DNA of 64,000 bases from Allopusillimonas ginsengisoli (GCA_005239165.1 RAPG01000001.1:62001-126000); one strand, 5' to 3'. Positions 1-9,020 are shown, counted from the stretch's first letter. Numbers and translations are program-made. The notes: generated by a model from the letters alone, not told the origin.

Positions 1-180
1 GGCAGCCTTGGCACCTACGGCATACTTTGGCAGATAGACCGCTGTCGCGCCATGGGGCTACCATGGCTCTATCTGGGGTACTGGATACAGCAAAGCCGTA
101 AAATGATGTACAAGTCCCGCTTTCAGCCCTACCAGTTGCTGCATGACGGTCGCTGGCAAGAAGCCGAAAATCAAACCTAA
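1..180 (+). CDS. bpt: Aspartate/glutamate leucyltransferase Bpt, C-terminal end (partial)
   Basis: The first 59 codons are an open frame with no start inside the window, ending in TAA at 178-180. The peptide carries the leucyl/arginyl-tRNA-protein transferase C-terminal pattern: an LGYWI stretch followed by [12 protein letters not shown]. Family members move Leu from Leu-tRNA to N-terminal Asp/Glu of proteins, marking them for ClpS/ClpAP (N-end rule). The frame closes 13 bases before the preferred pyrD start, so the two genes are probably co-transcribed. The short fragment limits certainty on substrate class (Bpt against eukaryote-type Ate); Bpt is the usual form in betaproteobacteria. Confidence 0.82.
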   Translation, partial: GSLGTYGILWQIDRCRAMGLPWLYLGYWIQQSRKMMYKSRFQPYQLLHDGRWQEAENQT

Positions 181-193
181 AGTATCCTCAGGC

Positions 194-1231
194 ATGTCAC
201 TTTTATTTAACAGCTATCCGCTGGCGCGCGCCGCGCTGTTCTCCATGGACGCCGAAAATGCGCACGATCTTACCTTGTCAGCTCTGCAAAAGGCCTATAA
301 CTGCAGTCTGACTCGTGGGTTGCTGGCGGCACAACCACAACTTCCCTGCTCGCTCATGGGTTTATCGCTGCGCAATCCCGTCGGTCTGGCCGCTGGCCTT
401 GATAAAAACGGCGCGCACATCGATGCACTGGGCAACCTTGGCTTTGGTTTTGTCGAAGTTGGCACTGTTACGCCAAAGGCACAGCCTGGCAACCCTCGTC
501 CCCGCATGTTCAGGCTGCCGCGAGCACAGTGCCTCATCAACCGCATGGGCTTTAACAATCAGGGGCTTGATGCTTTCATTGCCAATGTACGCAAAAGCCA
601 ATGGCGCAGCCAGGGTGGCATTCTGGGTCTCAACATTGGCAAGAACGCAGCCACCCCCATCGACAACGCAGTCGACGACTATCTGCTGGGGCTTGAGGGC
701 GTATACGCGCACGCTGACTACATTACGGTCAACATCTCATCGCCCAACACCACTAACTTGCGCAATCTACAGGGGCGCGACGCGCTTGCCGCATTGCTGT
801 CTCCTTTGCAAGAAAAACGCAAAGAGCTTGAAGACCAATACGGGCGGCGGGTGCCCTTGGCGGTGAAAATCGCACCCGATCTAAGCACCGAAGAAATCGA
901 CGTCATCGCCGATCTGCTGCCTCATCACGATATAGACGGCGTTATCGCCACCAACACCACACTTGCACGCGATGCCGTGCAAGGCCTGCCCTATGCCAAT
1001 GAGGCGGGCGGCCTGTCAGGGCCACCGGTTCATGCGCTTTCGCTGGTCGTGATAAGGCGGCTGCGCGAGCGGCTTGGTGACGGCTTTCCAATTATCGGAG
1101 TGGGCGGCATTGCTTCGGGCCGTCAGGCGCAGGAAAAAATGGCCGCTGGCGCCAATGCTGTCCAGCTTTACACAGGCCTTATCTATCACGGCCCTGCACT
1201 GGTGCAAGAATGTGTCAATGCGCTTAAATAA
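194..1231 (+). CDS. pyrD: Dihydroorotate dehydrogenase (quinone), class 2
   Basis: A 345-residue PyrD, which oxidises dihydroorotate to orotate in pyrimidine synthesis and passes electrons through FMN to membrane quinone. Visible: the N-terminal membrane-associating extension typical of class 2 enzymes (residues 1-40), AAGLDKNG at 66-73, NRMGFNN at 116-122, NISSPNT at about 180-186 with the class 2 catalytic serine, and the FMN-phosphate GVGGIASG motif near the C-terminus. The frame is open further upstream, to 143, but that extension overlaps bpt and is not PyrD-like; the ATG at 194 gives the [12 protein letters not shown] beginning usual for the family. It is followed by a bidirectional terminator. 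Confidence 0.95.
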   Translation: MSLLFNSYPLARAALFSMDAENAHDLTLSALQKAYNCSLTRGLLAAQPQLPCSLMGLSLRNPVGLAAGLDKNGAHIDALGNLGFGFVEVGTVTPKAQPGNPRPRMFRLPRAQCLINRMGFNNQGLDAFIANVRKSQWRSQGGILGLNIGKNAATPIDNAVDDYLLGLEGVYAHADYITVNISSPNTTNLRNLQGRDALAALLSPLQEKRKELEDQYGRRVPLAVKIAPDLSTEEIDVIADLLPHHDIDGVIATNTTLARDAVQGLPYANEAGGLSGPPVHALSLVVIRRLRERLGDGFPIIGVGGIASGRQAQEKMAAGANAVQLYTGLIYHGPALVQECVNALK

Positions 1232-1292
1232 CCCTGGCAATCATCATCGGCATAGCAGGCAGCCTGTGTAGACTGTGCCCATGCTGGGCGCA

Positions 1293-1326
1293 GAAAAAAC
1301 CCCACGTAAAAAATACGTGGGGTTTT
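1293..1326. terminator. Bidirectional intrinsic terminator between pyrD and the phasin gene
   Basis: Nine-base perfect stem CCCCACGTA (1300-1308) and TACGTGGGG (1314-1322) around an A5 loop, with an A-run before the left arm and TTTT after the right arm. It can therefore stop transcription of pyrD on the plus strand and of the convergent phasin gene on the minus strand. Confidence 0.85.
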
Positions 1327-1378
1327 CACTGCGACTCAGACCAGCCTTTAGAAGCCCCGGTCTGACTGCAAAAGCTGA

Positions 1379-1957
1379 TTAGGCCTTGCGAGCGGCGCGT
1401 GGAGCAGCTTTGGAAGCAGCTTCAGCGGCGTCAGTGGCAGCCTTGAACGTGGCGTCGGTGGCAGCGTTGATGTTGGACTCAGCCGCATCAGCAGCTTGAC
1501 GCACAGCCTTGTTGACCGAGTCGTAAGCGTTGTTGGCAGTAGCCAGCGACGACTTCAACAGAGCAACTGCACCTTCGGAGCCAGTAGGCGCGTTCTTGGA
1601 GATTTGATCAATAGCCTCGGCAACCTGCTGCTGGCCTTGGGCGATTTGCTCTTCGGACAACTTGGACAGGTCAACCTGCACACCCGAAAGAATATCGTAA
1701 ACGTGCTTGCTGTAAGCCAGCGACTTTTCAGCGTTAGGCTGAACCAGACCCGATGTAAACGAAACGGCGTCTTGGGCGTCTTTGATTTGGACGGCTTGTT
1801 GCGATTTCTCTGCAACTTCGTCAAGCGTGGCTTTCACGACTTTGAGGTTTAAGTTGATGAGTTTTTCGAAACCAGCGAAAAGTGTACCCTGGACAGCAAG
1901 CATGTTATCAAGAACTGCTTTCTGGCTGGCTGCTACGTGTTGGGGGATGGCGCTCAT
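1379..1957 (-). CDS. Phasin family protein (PHA granule-associated)
   Basis: A 192-residue protein without signal peptide, rich in Ala, with the layout of the PhaP/phasin_2 family: an N-terminal amphipathic segment (FAGFEKLINLNLKVVKATLDE, about residues 28-48), a helical middle, and an Ala/Lys-rich tail. Phasins coat polyhydroxyalkanoate granules and control their size and number. AAGGAAA lies just upstream of the ATG. A strong promoter flanked by TGC-rich boxes is visible about 140 bases upstream, consistent with highly expressed, PhaR-controlled phasin genes. No PHA synthase lies in the window, so the substrate link rests on family membership. Confidence 0.88.
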   Translation of the reverse strand: MSAIPQHVAASQKAVLDNMLAVQGTLFAGFEKLINLNLKVVKATLDEVAEKSQQAVQIKDAQDAVSFTSGLVQPNAEKSLAYSKHVYDILSGVQVDLSKLSEEQIAQGQQQVAEAIDQISKNAPTGSEGAVALLKSSLATANNAYDSVNKAVRQAADAAESNINAATDATFKAATDAAEAASKAAPRAARKA

Positions 1958-2073
1958 GGTATTTCCTTATGATAGACCCGTCGTAAAGACGGATTCAAAA
2001 TGATTGAACAGCGTTCAAGCTTAAAAATAAAGAAGGCCCAGCAAACCACCTGATAGCTGTGTTGAAAAACCTT

Positions 2074-2144
2074 CAATGCTGCGTTGCACAATTAGAATTC
2101 TACCTTAATAAACAACGATGTCAAGTACAAATGTTGCATTGCAA
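2074..2144 (-). promoter_or_regulatory. TGC-rich boxes flanking the phasin promoter, possible PhaR sites
   Basis: Two related TGC-rich elements sit on either side of the promoter: CAATGCTGCGTTGCACAA at 2074-2091 (just downstream of the -10) and TGTTGCATTGCAA at 2132-2144 (just upstream of the -35). PhaR repressors are known to bind TGC-rich sequences at phasin promoters. Placement over a promoter is seen directly; the assignment to PhaR is inference, and no phaR gene is in the window. Confidence 0.45.
2097..2124 (-). promoter_or_regulatory. Sigma-70-type promoter of the phasin gene
   Basis: On the minus strand, TTGACA (2124-2119) and TAGAAT (2102-2097) are separated by 16 bases. The -35 is a perfect consensus and the -10 has five of six matches. 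It reads into the phasin gene with an untranslated leader of roughly 130 bases. Confidence 0.7.
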
Positions 2145-2406
2145 TAAATAACTGTTGGCGCCAGCCAACTGGATAAAGCAAACAATTGGCAGGTTGACGC
2201 CCCAGCAACCGGATCGCATTTTTCGCATGGTCTGCACGGCCTGACTGCCACTTTCAGTGGCATATCCTGCGGGTTGGCTTATTAATGCGTCGCCTGCGGC
2301 GACGGCTTTATCGTTGACATGAACGCGGCGCGAGGCTAGCTAAAGCCTGGCCCCGATCAACTTCCCAAGATTTGAAACTGGCCCCGCGGGCTGGTCTTGT
2401 GTCAGG
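2145..2406. other. Intergenic DNA, no feature recognised
   Basis: Between the phasin promoter and the 3' end of the IclR-family gene. No plausible open frame, RNA fold or repeat was seen beyond short imperfect inverted repeats such as GTCGCCTGCGGCGAC. Confidence 0.5.
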
Positions 2407-3219
2407 CTATTGCTCAGCCTCGTAGCCCAGCGATTCGGAAATGGCAGCAGCAGTGCGCAGCAGTATGGGTATCCACTCATCACGCATGCGCTCAGCAGGG
2501 GCAGAAAGAGACAGCCCAGCCTGCAGCTTGCCCGAATCATCATAAACCCCCGCTGCAATACATCGAACGCCAAGTTCCAGCTCTTCGTTGTCACGCGAAT
2601 AACCGTGACGTCTTACCAGCGCCAGATCACGCTCGAGCTGGTCAAGCTGGGTGATGCTGTTGCGCGTCGTGCCCGCCAGCCCCGTGCGCGTGGCATAGGC
2701 GCGCACCAGGCGGGGATCAACCACCGACAGAAACAGCTTGCCGGTAGAAGTAAGATGCAAAGGTGCCCTGCCGCCAATGGCGCGCACCACTTGCATGCCC
2801 GACCGTTCGCTCCAGGCGCGCTCTATATAGATGATTTCATCGCCCTGCTGCAGCGACAGGTTGACGGTTTGACCGGTAAGTTTGTGCAGTTCGCGCATGG
2901 GCTCAATGGCCACCTCGCGAACATTGAGCCGCCCTTTTACCAGAGAACCCAGTTCAAGCAGCCGCATGCCAAGCTGATACATACCGCTGTCTACCCGCTC
3001 GACGTAACGGCCCACAACCAGGTCGTTAAGAATACGATGAGTGGTTGAAGTATGCAGCCCCGTGGCCGCTGCCAGATCCTTCAGTGCCATGGGATCGGGA
3101 CGAGTGGCCAGGACATCGAGCAGCAACATGGCCCGCTCAAGCACCTGAATGGTGATATGAAGATCGGTAACAGGAGTGAGACCGTTTACCGTACTGCGTA
3201 GCAAAGTAGTTCGTGGCAT
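2407..3219 (-). CDS. IclR family transcriptional regulator
   Basis: A 270-residue one-domain-plus-effector regulator. Residues about 25-85 form the IclR winged HTH (ALKDLAAATGLHTSTTHRILNDL), and the rest is the GAF-like IclR effector domain with the conserved GRRAPLH-like segment (GGRAPLHLTSTGKLFLS) and a late NEELELGVRCIA stretch. IclR proteins control catabolic or transport genes in response to small aromatic or organic acids. It stands alone, with no obvious target beside it, so the effector cannot be named. No good ribosome site precedes the ATG at 3219; a somewhat later start (about residue 20) is possible. Confidence 0.85.
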   Translation of the reverse strand: MPRTTLLRSTVNGLTPVTDLHITIQVLERAMLLLDVLATRPDPMALKDLAAATGLHTSTTHRILNDLVVGRYVERVDSGMYQLGMRLLELGSLVKGRLNVREVAIEPMRELHKLTGQTVNLSLQQGDEIIYIERAWSERSGMQVVRAIGGRAPLHLTSTGKLFLSVVDPRLVRAYATRTGLAGTTRNSITQLDQLERDLALVRRHGYSRDNEELELGVRCIAAGVYDDSGKLQAGLSLSAPAERMRDEWIPILLRTAAAISESLGYEAEQ

Positions 3220-3288
3220 GGCTTTGTGCTTATTGTGATGCAGCGCAACAATTCCATATTATGAAACTTTTGACGGAATTGGCAAGTG

Positions 3289-4095
3289 TTATTTTTCGGG
3301 AGGATTCAGCTGGCCGCCAACCCGTATGACCTCATCCTGCAAATATGCCAGCGCCTCGGCAGCAGCAGCCGGCTCACCCTTCACACCCAGATCGATGTGC
3401 GCATGGCCCCCATCGCCCATGCTGGGCAGACTAAATGCCTTGACACCCGGCCAGCGTCGCTCAAGCTCTTCAAGTGCGGGCGTGATGCGGGACTCGGGCA
3501 AGCTGAAAGCCAGAAATGAATGCTCTACACGCGACACCTGATGATGTTGGCTGGCATAGCGAGTATCGAGCGTCCATTCCATCATGGGCCAGGCCATGAC
3601 TGGAAAGCCAGGCATGAACGTGTGGTCTTTGATAAAAAACCCGGGAATCTTGTTGTAGGGGTTGGGCACGATCTCGGCACCAACAGGAAACACCCCCATT
3701 TGCAGACGCTGCTGGTTTTCAGGCAACAACATATCAGCGCTGCCCTGCCCGCGGCGAGCGCTGTCGGCACATCGCTCGGCGATCAGGCGCTCTGCTTCCG
3801 GGTGCAGCGCCAGGGGCAGCCCCAGCGCTTCAGCCGCCGCCTGGCGTGTCTGGTCGTCGGGCGTTGCGCCTATGCCACCACATGAAAACACGATGTCACC
3901 GCTGGCAAAGCTGCGGCGAAGCGTGGCCACGATGGTGGCACGATCATCGGAGATAAACTCTGCGCCGCCCAGATGCATGCCACGTTGCGACAGCAGTTGC
4001 ACCATTGTGGAAAAGTGTTTGTCCTGACGTCTGCCAGAAAGAATTTCGTCGCCGATAATAATAAGCCGCACCTTGCGGTGATCAGTAGAACTCAT
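3289..4095 (-). CDS. CinA/MoCF-like molybdopterin-binding domain protein
   Basis: A 268-residue protein with the MoCF_biosynth fold seen at the N-terminus of CinA (competence/damage-inducible protein A). The GDEILSG motif (about residues 15-21), the GGIGATPDD motif (about 74-82) and a PGFP segment (about 165) mark the domain. It lacks the C-terminal amidase domain of full CinA, as in the shorter COG1058 proteins. Family members bind molybdopterin-like or ADP-ribose-type substrates; the exact role here is unknown. It lies 25 bases after the EI24-type membrane protein on the same strand and is probably its operon partner. Confidence 0.8.
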   Translation of the reverse strand: MSSTDHRKVRLIIIGDEILSGRRQDKHFSTMVQLLSQRGMHLGGAEFISDDRATIVATLRRSFASGDIVFSCGGIGATPDDQTRQAAAEALGLPLALHPEAERLIAERCADSARRGQGSADMLLPENQQRLQMGVFPVGAEIVPNPYNKIPGFFIKDHTFMPGFPVMAWPMMEWTLDTRYASQHHQVSRVEHSFLAFSLPESRITPALEELERRWPGVKAFSLPSMGDGGHAHIDLGVKGEPAAAAEALAYLQDEVIRVGGQLNPPEK

Positions 4096-4119
4096 ATCGC
4101 AGAACCTGCTATGAAGGGA

Positions 4120-4914
4120 TCAGACATCAATTACCTGCTGCGTGCGCAACTGTCGCAACGCCTCTAGGTTGAAATGCGCAAAGACCAGGGCAGAAAAAAC
4201 CGGCAGCACTATCCATGCTGGCGGGAAAAGATTGATAAGCGCAAGCACACCGCCAATCAGCCATAGCTGCCGCTTGTGGCGTGCCCAGATCAGGCGCCGC
4301 TCTTCGCTGCTGGCATGCTCAACGATAGCGTCGACACTAAACATGCGCGTAAACGCAAATGCCCACCAGAATATTGGCAACAACACCGCCAAAGGCGGTA
4401 CCAGCCACAGTGGCATGGTTATGAGCCAGCCAACGACAAACAGCAGCCCCACCCACACAGCATTCCAGCCACTGACAACTGTGGCCATCTGCCCCTGGCG
4501 CCTGAGCCCCGCGTACTCGCGCTTTTCGATATGCGCGAGCACCAGTGGCATGACCACAACAGCGGCAACAATGAGCCCAAGTATGCCTGACATAGGCAGC
4601 AGAATGCCTGCCGCCATGATGGACACCATATAAATTTTTATGGAGAACAAGCCGATGCCGACCAGCCACTGATCAACGTAATTGATCATGTCCCAGTTGG
4701 CCGTTTCACGAACAAGCCAGTCTGTGAGGGGTGACCAGAACGCCCAAAGCAATATAATGGCCCCAAGCAGGGCAACGACGAAGGGCAATAGCAAGGCGCC
4801 CAGCATCTTGGGATGGCACTGGGTCACAAAAGCGCGCTTGAATGCAACGACTACGGCTTCAAACCCTGTGGGAGCGTTGTGTGAGTATTGAGAGACAATT
4901 TCAGTTTCACGCAT
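4120..4914 (-). CDS. EI24/CysZ-like integral membrane protein
   Basis: A 264-residue protein with several hydrophobic segments (about residues 40-62, 90-125, 155-190 and 220-245) and the EI24 domain pattern: FKRAF near the N-terminus and a PxxW-containing central part. Some family members (CysZ) move sulfate, but most beta-proteobacterial copies are uncharacterised. The open frame begins with a TTG one codon earlier; the ATG at 4914 has AAGG seven bases upstream and is preferred. It is transcribed toward the CinA-like gene, 24 bases away. Confidence 0.75.
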   Translation of the reverse strand: MRETEIVSQYSHNAPTGFEAVVVAFKRAFVTQCHPKMLGALLLPFVVALLGAIILLWAFWSPLTDWLVRETANWDMINYVDQWLVGIGLFSIKIYMVSIMAAGILLPMSGILGLIVAAVVVMPLVLAHIEKREYAGLRRQGQMATVVSGWNAVWVGLLFVVGWLITMPLWLVPPLAVLLPIFWWAFAFTRMFSVDAIVEHASSEERRLIWARHKRQLWLIGGVLALINLFPPAWIVLPVFSALVFAHFNLEALRQLRTQQVIDV

Positions 4915-4972
4915 CAATCAGCCTTGGTAAGCAACACAGCAATCATAATCAAACCACATGGTATTTGTCTTT

Positions 4973-5359
4973 ATGTCAGTATTTGATCCGCAATTTAATG
5001 CCACCGCCCTGCTCGCACGGCTTGAAACCAGCAACGGGCTGGTTGTGGCGTGCTATTGCGCACAGTGGTGCAGGTCGTGCACCGAGTATAGGCCCGCCTT
5101 CGATGCGTTGGCCGCACGCTGGCCACAACATACCTTTGCCTGGATAGACATCGAAGAAAGCCCAGAGCTTCTCGATGACGAAGACGTTGAAAACTTTCCT
5201 ACAATACTGATGCAAAGCCCGGGGGGCAATGTATTTTTCGGTGCGATGCTGCCGCATGTCAGCCACCTTGAGCGCCTGATCGAGCGCTACGATGAAAAAA
5301 CCCCTGCCCTGGGGCAGGGGCCTGGGCCCTTGCGGCAGTTGTTATCGTCCGCCACCTAA
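4973..5359 (+). CDS. Thioredoxin family protein
   Basis: A 128-residue thioredoxin-fold protein with active site WCRSC (Cys33 and Cys36), the FPT cis-proline motif (NFPTI) and no signal peptide, so probably a cytoplasmic thiol-disulfide protein. An alternative ATG at 4958 adds five residues; neither has a clear ribosome site, and the shorter start matches the family layout better. The last 18 bases overlap the 3' end of the convergent rhlE gene, and the final codons also encode the rhlE terminator hairpin, which may explain the Gly/Pro-rich tail. Confidence 0.82.
   Translation: MSVFDPQFNATALLARLETSNGLVVACYCAQWCRSCTEYRPAFDALAARWPQHTFAWIDIEESPELLDDEDVENFPTILMQSPGGNVFFGAMLPHVSHLERLIERYDEKTPALGQGPGPLRQLLSSAT
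5295..5320 (-). terminator. Intrinsic terminator of rhlE, inside the thioredoxin-like coding region
   Basis: Read on the minus strand, CCCCTGCCC (5320-5312) and GGGCAGGGG (5309-5301) form a 9-bp G/C stem followed at once by TTTTTT (5300-5295). It lies 22 bases beyond the rhlE stop and within the last 65 bases of the convergent thioredoxin-like gene. Confidence 0.75.
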
Positions 5360-6715
5360 CAAAACACCAACTGACCTCTTGGCATTGTCATTGACCGGCC
5401 GGGACCTGACCGTGTCGGCCGGGGCAACTGATGCCGACGGCACATAAGGCCGTGAGAAAAAATCATCTGCCGGTTTTGACGACCCGCCTGAGCCCTGGTA
5501 TGGGCGGTCTCGATTGCTTGCGCGCGGCGTGCGCGCGATACTTGGCAACACCAGATTGCCGCGCGGTATGCTGGTTTTGATGAGCTTTTCTATGTCGAGC
5601 AGATACCGCTCTTCTTCGGGCGTATAAAAGGCAATGGCTTCGCCCTTGTTGCCAGCGCGACCGGTGCGGCCTATGCGATGCACGTAGTCTTCGGCGTTAT
5701 AGGGTAAATCGTAATTGATGACGCAGGGTACGCCTGCCACATCCAGCCCGCGGGCGGCAACGTCAGTAGCAACCAGCACTTCGAGCTCGCCCGCCTTGAA
5801 GGCCTCGAGCGCTTTCATGCGGTCGCGCTGGCTTTTGTCGCCGTGAATGGACTCTGCCTTTACACCGTCGCGCACGAGTTCGCGTGCAAGGCGGCCGGTG
5901 CCGATCTTGGTGTTTGAAAACACAATAACCTGATTGAAGCCGCGCGACTTTACAAGATGCACCACGGCGGCACGCTTCTGATTGCCAGGCAAGGGATACG
6001 CGATTTGCGTAACCGTATCGGCTGTGGCATTGCGTGCAGCGACTTCGATCTCGACAGGGTTATTGAGCAGAATGCGACCCAGTTTGCGGATCTCGTTGCT
6101 GAACGTGGCCGAGAACAACAGGCCCTGGCGCTTTGCCGGCAACAGCCGCACGATGCGGTCGAGATCGGGCATAAACCCCATGTCGAGCATGCGGTCTGCT
6201 TCGTCAAGAACCAGAATACCTACCTGGCTTAAATTGACGTTTTTTTGCTCAACATGATCGAGCAGACGGCCTGGTGTAGCAATTAACACCTCGCAACCCC
6301 GGCGCAATGCATCACGCTGCGGGCCGATATCAACACCACCAAACACAACCGTAGAGCGAAGTGGCGTGTGTTTGCTATAGGTGGCCACGCTTTCGGCGAC
6401 CTGGTCTGCCAGTTCACGGGTAGGTGTGAGTATCAACGCCCGAACAGGGTGTCGCGCAGGCGACGCACTGGCACTGGCGAAATGCATTAGCCTGTGCAAA
6501 ATGGGCAGCGTAAAGGCCGCCGTTTTGCCTGTTCCGGTTTGCGCCGCGCCCATGACGTCGAGCCCGTCGATGACCTTTGGAATGGCCTGAGCCTGAATGG
6601 GTGTGGGAGAGGTATAGCCTGTTTCGGCGACCGCCTGCAAAATGCTGGGGTGCAGGCCGAAATCGGCAAACGTGGTAGTTGGTGTATCGGCAGGAGTTTG
6701 TATGGTATTTGTCAT
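5342..6715 (-). CDS. rhlE: DEAD-box ATP-dependent RNA helicase, RhlE type
   Basis: A 457-residue DEAD-box helicase. Motifs in order: Q motif (FADFGLHPSILQAV and TPIQAQAIP, residues 16-46), Walker A AQTGTGKT at 58-65, PTRELADQV, DEAD in VLDEADRMLDMGF, SAT, and the C-terminal domain with VATDVAARGLD and HRIGRTGRAG. The tail is basic and disordered, as in RhlE proteins. It unwinds structured RNA, with roles in ribosome assembly and RNA decay. An in-frame start 30 codons upstream exists, but the ATG at 6715 matches the family N-terminus. Confidence 0.92.
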   Translation of the reverse strand: MTNTIQTPADTPTTTFADFGLHPSILQAVAETGYTSPTPIQAQAIPKVIDGLDVMGAAQTGTGKTAAFTLPILHRLMHFASASASPARHPVRALILTPTRELADQVAESVATYSKHTPLRSTVVFGGVDIGPQRDALRRGCEVLIATPGRLLDHVEQKNVNLSQVGILVLDEADRMLDMGFMPDLDRIVRLLPAKRQGLLFSATFSNEIRKLGRILLNNPVEIEVAARNATADTVTQIAYPLPGNQKRAAVVHLVKSRGFNQVIVFSNTKIGTGRLARELVRDGVKAESIHGDKSQRDRMKALEAFKAGELEVLVATDVAARGLDVAGVPCVINYDLPYNAEDYVHRIGRTGRAGNKGEAIAFYTPEEERYLLDIEKLIKTSIPRGNLVLPSIARTPRASNRDRPYQGSGGSSKPADDFFSRPYVPSASVAPADTVRSRPVNDNAKRSVGVLLGGGR

Positions 6716-6884
6716 TGAAAATGATTTATGGCCAACGCGGGAGTATCCAGCGCGTGGCGCGGGTAACCCGGCTATTTTACCCTCCGCAAGCACTGGCTGA
6801 CACATTTATGACGTATTCGCAAGATGGCAGCTGCGCTTATTACGCATGATTGTCGCGTAATAACAACGATTCAAGCTATTAATT

Positions 6885-7229
6885 TCAAAACAAGCCTGCC
6901 ACCGCCTGCAAAATCCACAGCGCGATCATGCCGCTCACAATGACAAGTACGGTGCTGCGGGTACGCAAAAACACAAGTACCGCCACCACGGCAGCAAGCA
7001 GCCTGATGTCGAACTCTGGCCCGGCACCCGCCTGCCACGGCATAATTTCAGGGATAACAATGCCAATGAGCGCAGCCGTGGGCGCGTACCGCAAAGCTCT
7101 GCGCACACCATCTGACAGCGACACGCGATCACCAAACAGAAAGTAGCTGGCGCGGGTTAGCACGCTGCACAGTGCCAGAGCGATGATCGCCCCCAACACA
7201 TACAGATCGTAGTCAGAGTTGCCCGTCAT
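6885..7229 (-). CDS. azlD: AzlD family branched-chain amino acid transport subunit
   Basis: A 114-residue membrane protein with about four hydrophobic segments and the AzlD pattern (ALCSVLTRASYFLFG, then LRYAPTAALIGIVIPE). AzlD is the small partner of AzlC in export of branched-chain amino acids. Its ATGA overlaps the azlC stop, which indicates translational coupling, and GGGGG lies just upstream of the start. Confidence 0.88.
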   Translation of the reverse strand: MTGNSDYDLYVLGAIIALALCSVLTRASYFLFGDRVSLSDGVRRALRYAPTAALIGIVIPEIMPWQAGAGPEFDIRLLAAVVAVLVFLRTRSTVLVIVSGMIALWILQAVAGLF

Positions 7230-7969
7230 ACGGCCCCCTTCTCACGATGCACAAAATAATCGGAAAGCACGCCAGCAACAACGCCGCCTGCAACGGCGCA
7301 TGCCAGCCCCAGCCGCAGAGGCAGCGGTTGCCCCACCCACGCGATAAAACCCGCCACTACCAGACACATCACCATAGGTCGCGTCTTAACGAGTGGAATG
7401 ATGATCGCCAGAAGCGCCAGCACGGCTGCAAAGTCGAGCGACCAGGTTTCGGGTACGAAACCGCCCAGGTACACACCCAGCAATGAGGACAGATTCCAGG
7501 CCAGCCAGCCGGGAACAATAATGCCCAGGTAATACCACAGTTGATCCTGGGTTCCGCGGGCAGCGCTATCGCCATAGCGCGCCATAAACACCACAAAGGA
7601 AATGTCGCTGGTGATATAGCCCAGAGCCAGCCGCTTGCGCCAGGACATGTGGCGAAAATATGGCTGCAATGCCGCGCCGAAAATGATGAAACGAACGTTG
7701 ACGACTGTGGCGGCAAGAAAGATAAGCCACAATGGCTCGGATGAGGCAATAAGCGGCAACGACGTCAATTGTGCCGAGCCCGCATACACCAGCACAGTCA
7801 TCAGAGACGCCATGCTTTCCGTAAGCCCCGACTTCACCATAGCGATGCCGGTTACAAAACCCCAGGTGCCCACTGCCACCAATGCCGTCAGCACATCAGA
7901 CAAGCCATTGCGAAAGCTTTGGCGCCGGGGGACATCAGGCCACCACGAAACAAAACGCGACAGATGCAT
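7226..7969 (-). CDS. azlC: AzlC family branched-chain amino acid permease
   Basis: A 247-residue integral membrane protein with the AzlC pattern: FRNGLSDVLTALVAVGTWGFVTGIAMVKSGL at the start, then YAGSAQL (about residues 65-71), the conserved region expected to form the transport core. With AzlD it makes a two-subunit exporter for Leu/Ile/Val and analogues. The open frame extends to a TTG at 8026, but the ATG at 7969 gives the usual family length. It is divergent from the branched-chain aminotransferase ilvE, so the neighbourhood joins synthesis and export of the same amino acids. Confidence 0.88.
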   Translation of the reverse strand: MHLSRFVSWWPDVPRRQSFRNGLSDVLTALVAVGTWGFVTGIAMVKSGLTESMASLMTVLVYAGSAQLTSLPLIASSEPLWLIFLAATVVNVRFIIFGAALQPYFRHMSWRKRLALGYITSDISFVVFMARYGDSAARGTQDQLWYYLGIIVPGWLAWNLSSLLGVYLGGFVPETWSLDFAAVLALLAIIIPLVKTRPMVMCLVVAGFIAWVGQPLPLRLGLACAVAGGVVAGVLSDYFVHREKGAV

Positions 7970-8052
7970 CGCTACACAACCCACACAGGAAAAGCGACTA
8001 TTGTAAGGCTCTTGCGCTTGGTACAATCAAGCCTCATCTTTGGGAGAGCCCT

Positions 8053-8973
8053 ATGTCCATGTCTGATCGCGACGGTATTATCTGGTACGACGGCAAACTC
8101 GTGCCTTGGCGCGAAGCTACCACGCACGTACTTACCCACTCGCTACATTATGGCCTTTCTGTCTTCGAAGGTGTGCGGGCCTACAACACAGACATCGGCA
8201 CAGCCATCTTCCGCCTGCAAGAACATACCCGACGGCTGTTCAGCTCATGCCATATCTATCAAATCGATATCCCATACGACCAAGATGCGATCAACCAGGC
8301 GCAACTCGAGGTTGTGCGCCAGAACAACCTTGAGTCGTGCTACATCCGTCCGCTGGTGTTCTACGGCTCCGAAAAAATGGGCGTATCCCCAAAAGGTGCT
8401 CAGGTACACGTGGCTATCGCCGCCTGGCCCTGGGGCGCCTATCTGGGTGAAGAGGCTTTGGCTCAGGGCATACGCGTCAAAATCTCGTCGTTCGCCAAAC
8501 AGCATGTCAATGCCACCATGCCGCGTGCCAAGGTGGCCAGCACCTACGCCACGTCCATACTCGCCAACGCCGAAGCCCTGGACCACGGCTACGACGAAGC
8601 CATATTGCTTGATACCAGCGGGTTCGTCGCCGAAGGCTCAGGCGAAAATCTGTTCATCGTTCGTGACGGCGTGGTGTTCGAGCCCGAAATCTCCAGCGCG
8701 CTCACTGGCATCACACGCGCCTCTGTGCACGCACTGGCCGCCGACCTGGGCTTCAAAGTACAAAGCCGGCGCCTTACCCGCGACGATCTCTACATTGCTG
8801 ATGAAGCCTTCTTCACAGGCACCGCTGCCGAAGTCACACCCATCCGCGACATTGACGGGCGCATCATTGGCAACGGTAGCCGAGGGCCTGTCACCGAAAA
8901 AATTCAAAAAGCCTACTTTGATGTCGTAAACGGGAAAAACCCCAAGTACCATCATTGGCTTACCAAGGTCTAG
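8053..8973 (+). CDS. ilvE: Branched-chain amino acid aminotransferase
   Basis: A 306-residue class IV PLP aminotransferase that makes or degrades Leu, Ile and Val by transfer from glutamate. Visible: WYDGKLVPW, THSLHYGLSVFEGVRAY (about residues 30-50), the PLP lysine region (PRAKVASTYATSILANAEA), EGSGENLF and FFTGTAAEVTPI. GGGAGAG lies 5 bases before the ATG at 8053, which fixes this start over longer in-frame options. A possible promoter with -10 TACAAT at 8022-8027 lies in the azlC divergent gap. Confidence 0.95.
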   Translation: MSMSDRDGIIWYDGKLVPWREATTHVLTHSLHYGLSVFEGVRAYNTDIGTAIFRLQEHTRRLFSSCHIYQIDIPYDQDAINQAQLEVVRQNNLESCYIRPLVFYGSEKMGVSPKGAQVHVAIAAWPWGAYLGEEALAQGIRVKISSFAKQHVNATMPRAKVASTYATSILANAEALDHGYDEAILLDTSGFVAEGSGENLFIVRDGVVFEPEISSALTGITRASVHALAADLGFKVQSRRLTRDDLYIADEAFFTGTAAEVTPIRDIDGRIIGNGSRGPVTEKIQKAYFDVVNGKNPKYHHWLTKV

Positions 8974-9020
8974 GCCTTGCCGTACCCTGTTTCCCTGTTC
9001 CGCTTTTTCCAGGATTCCCC

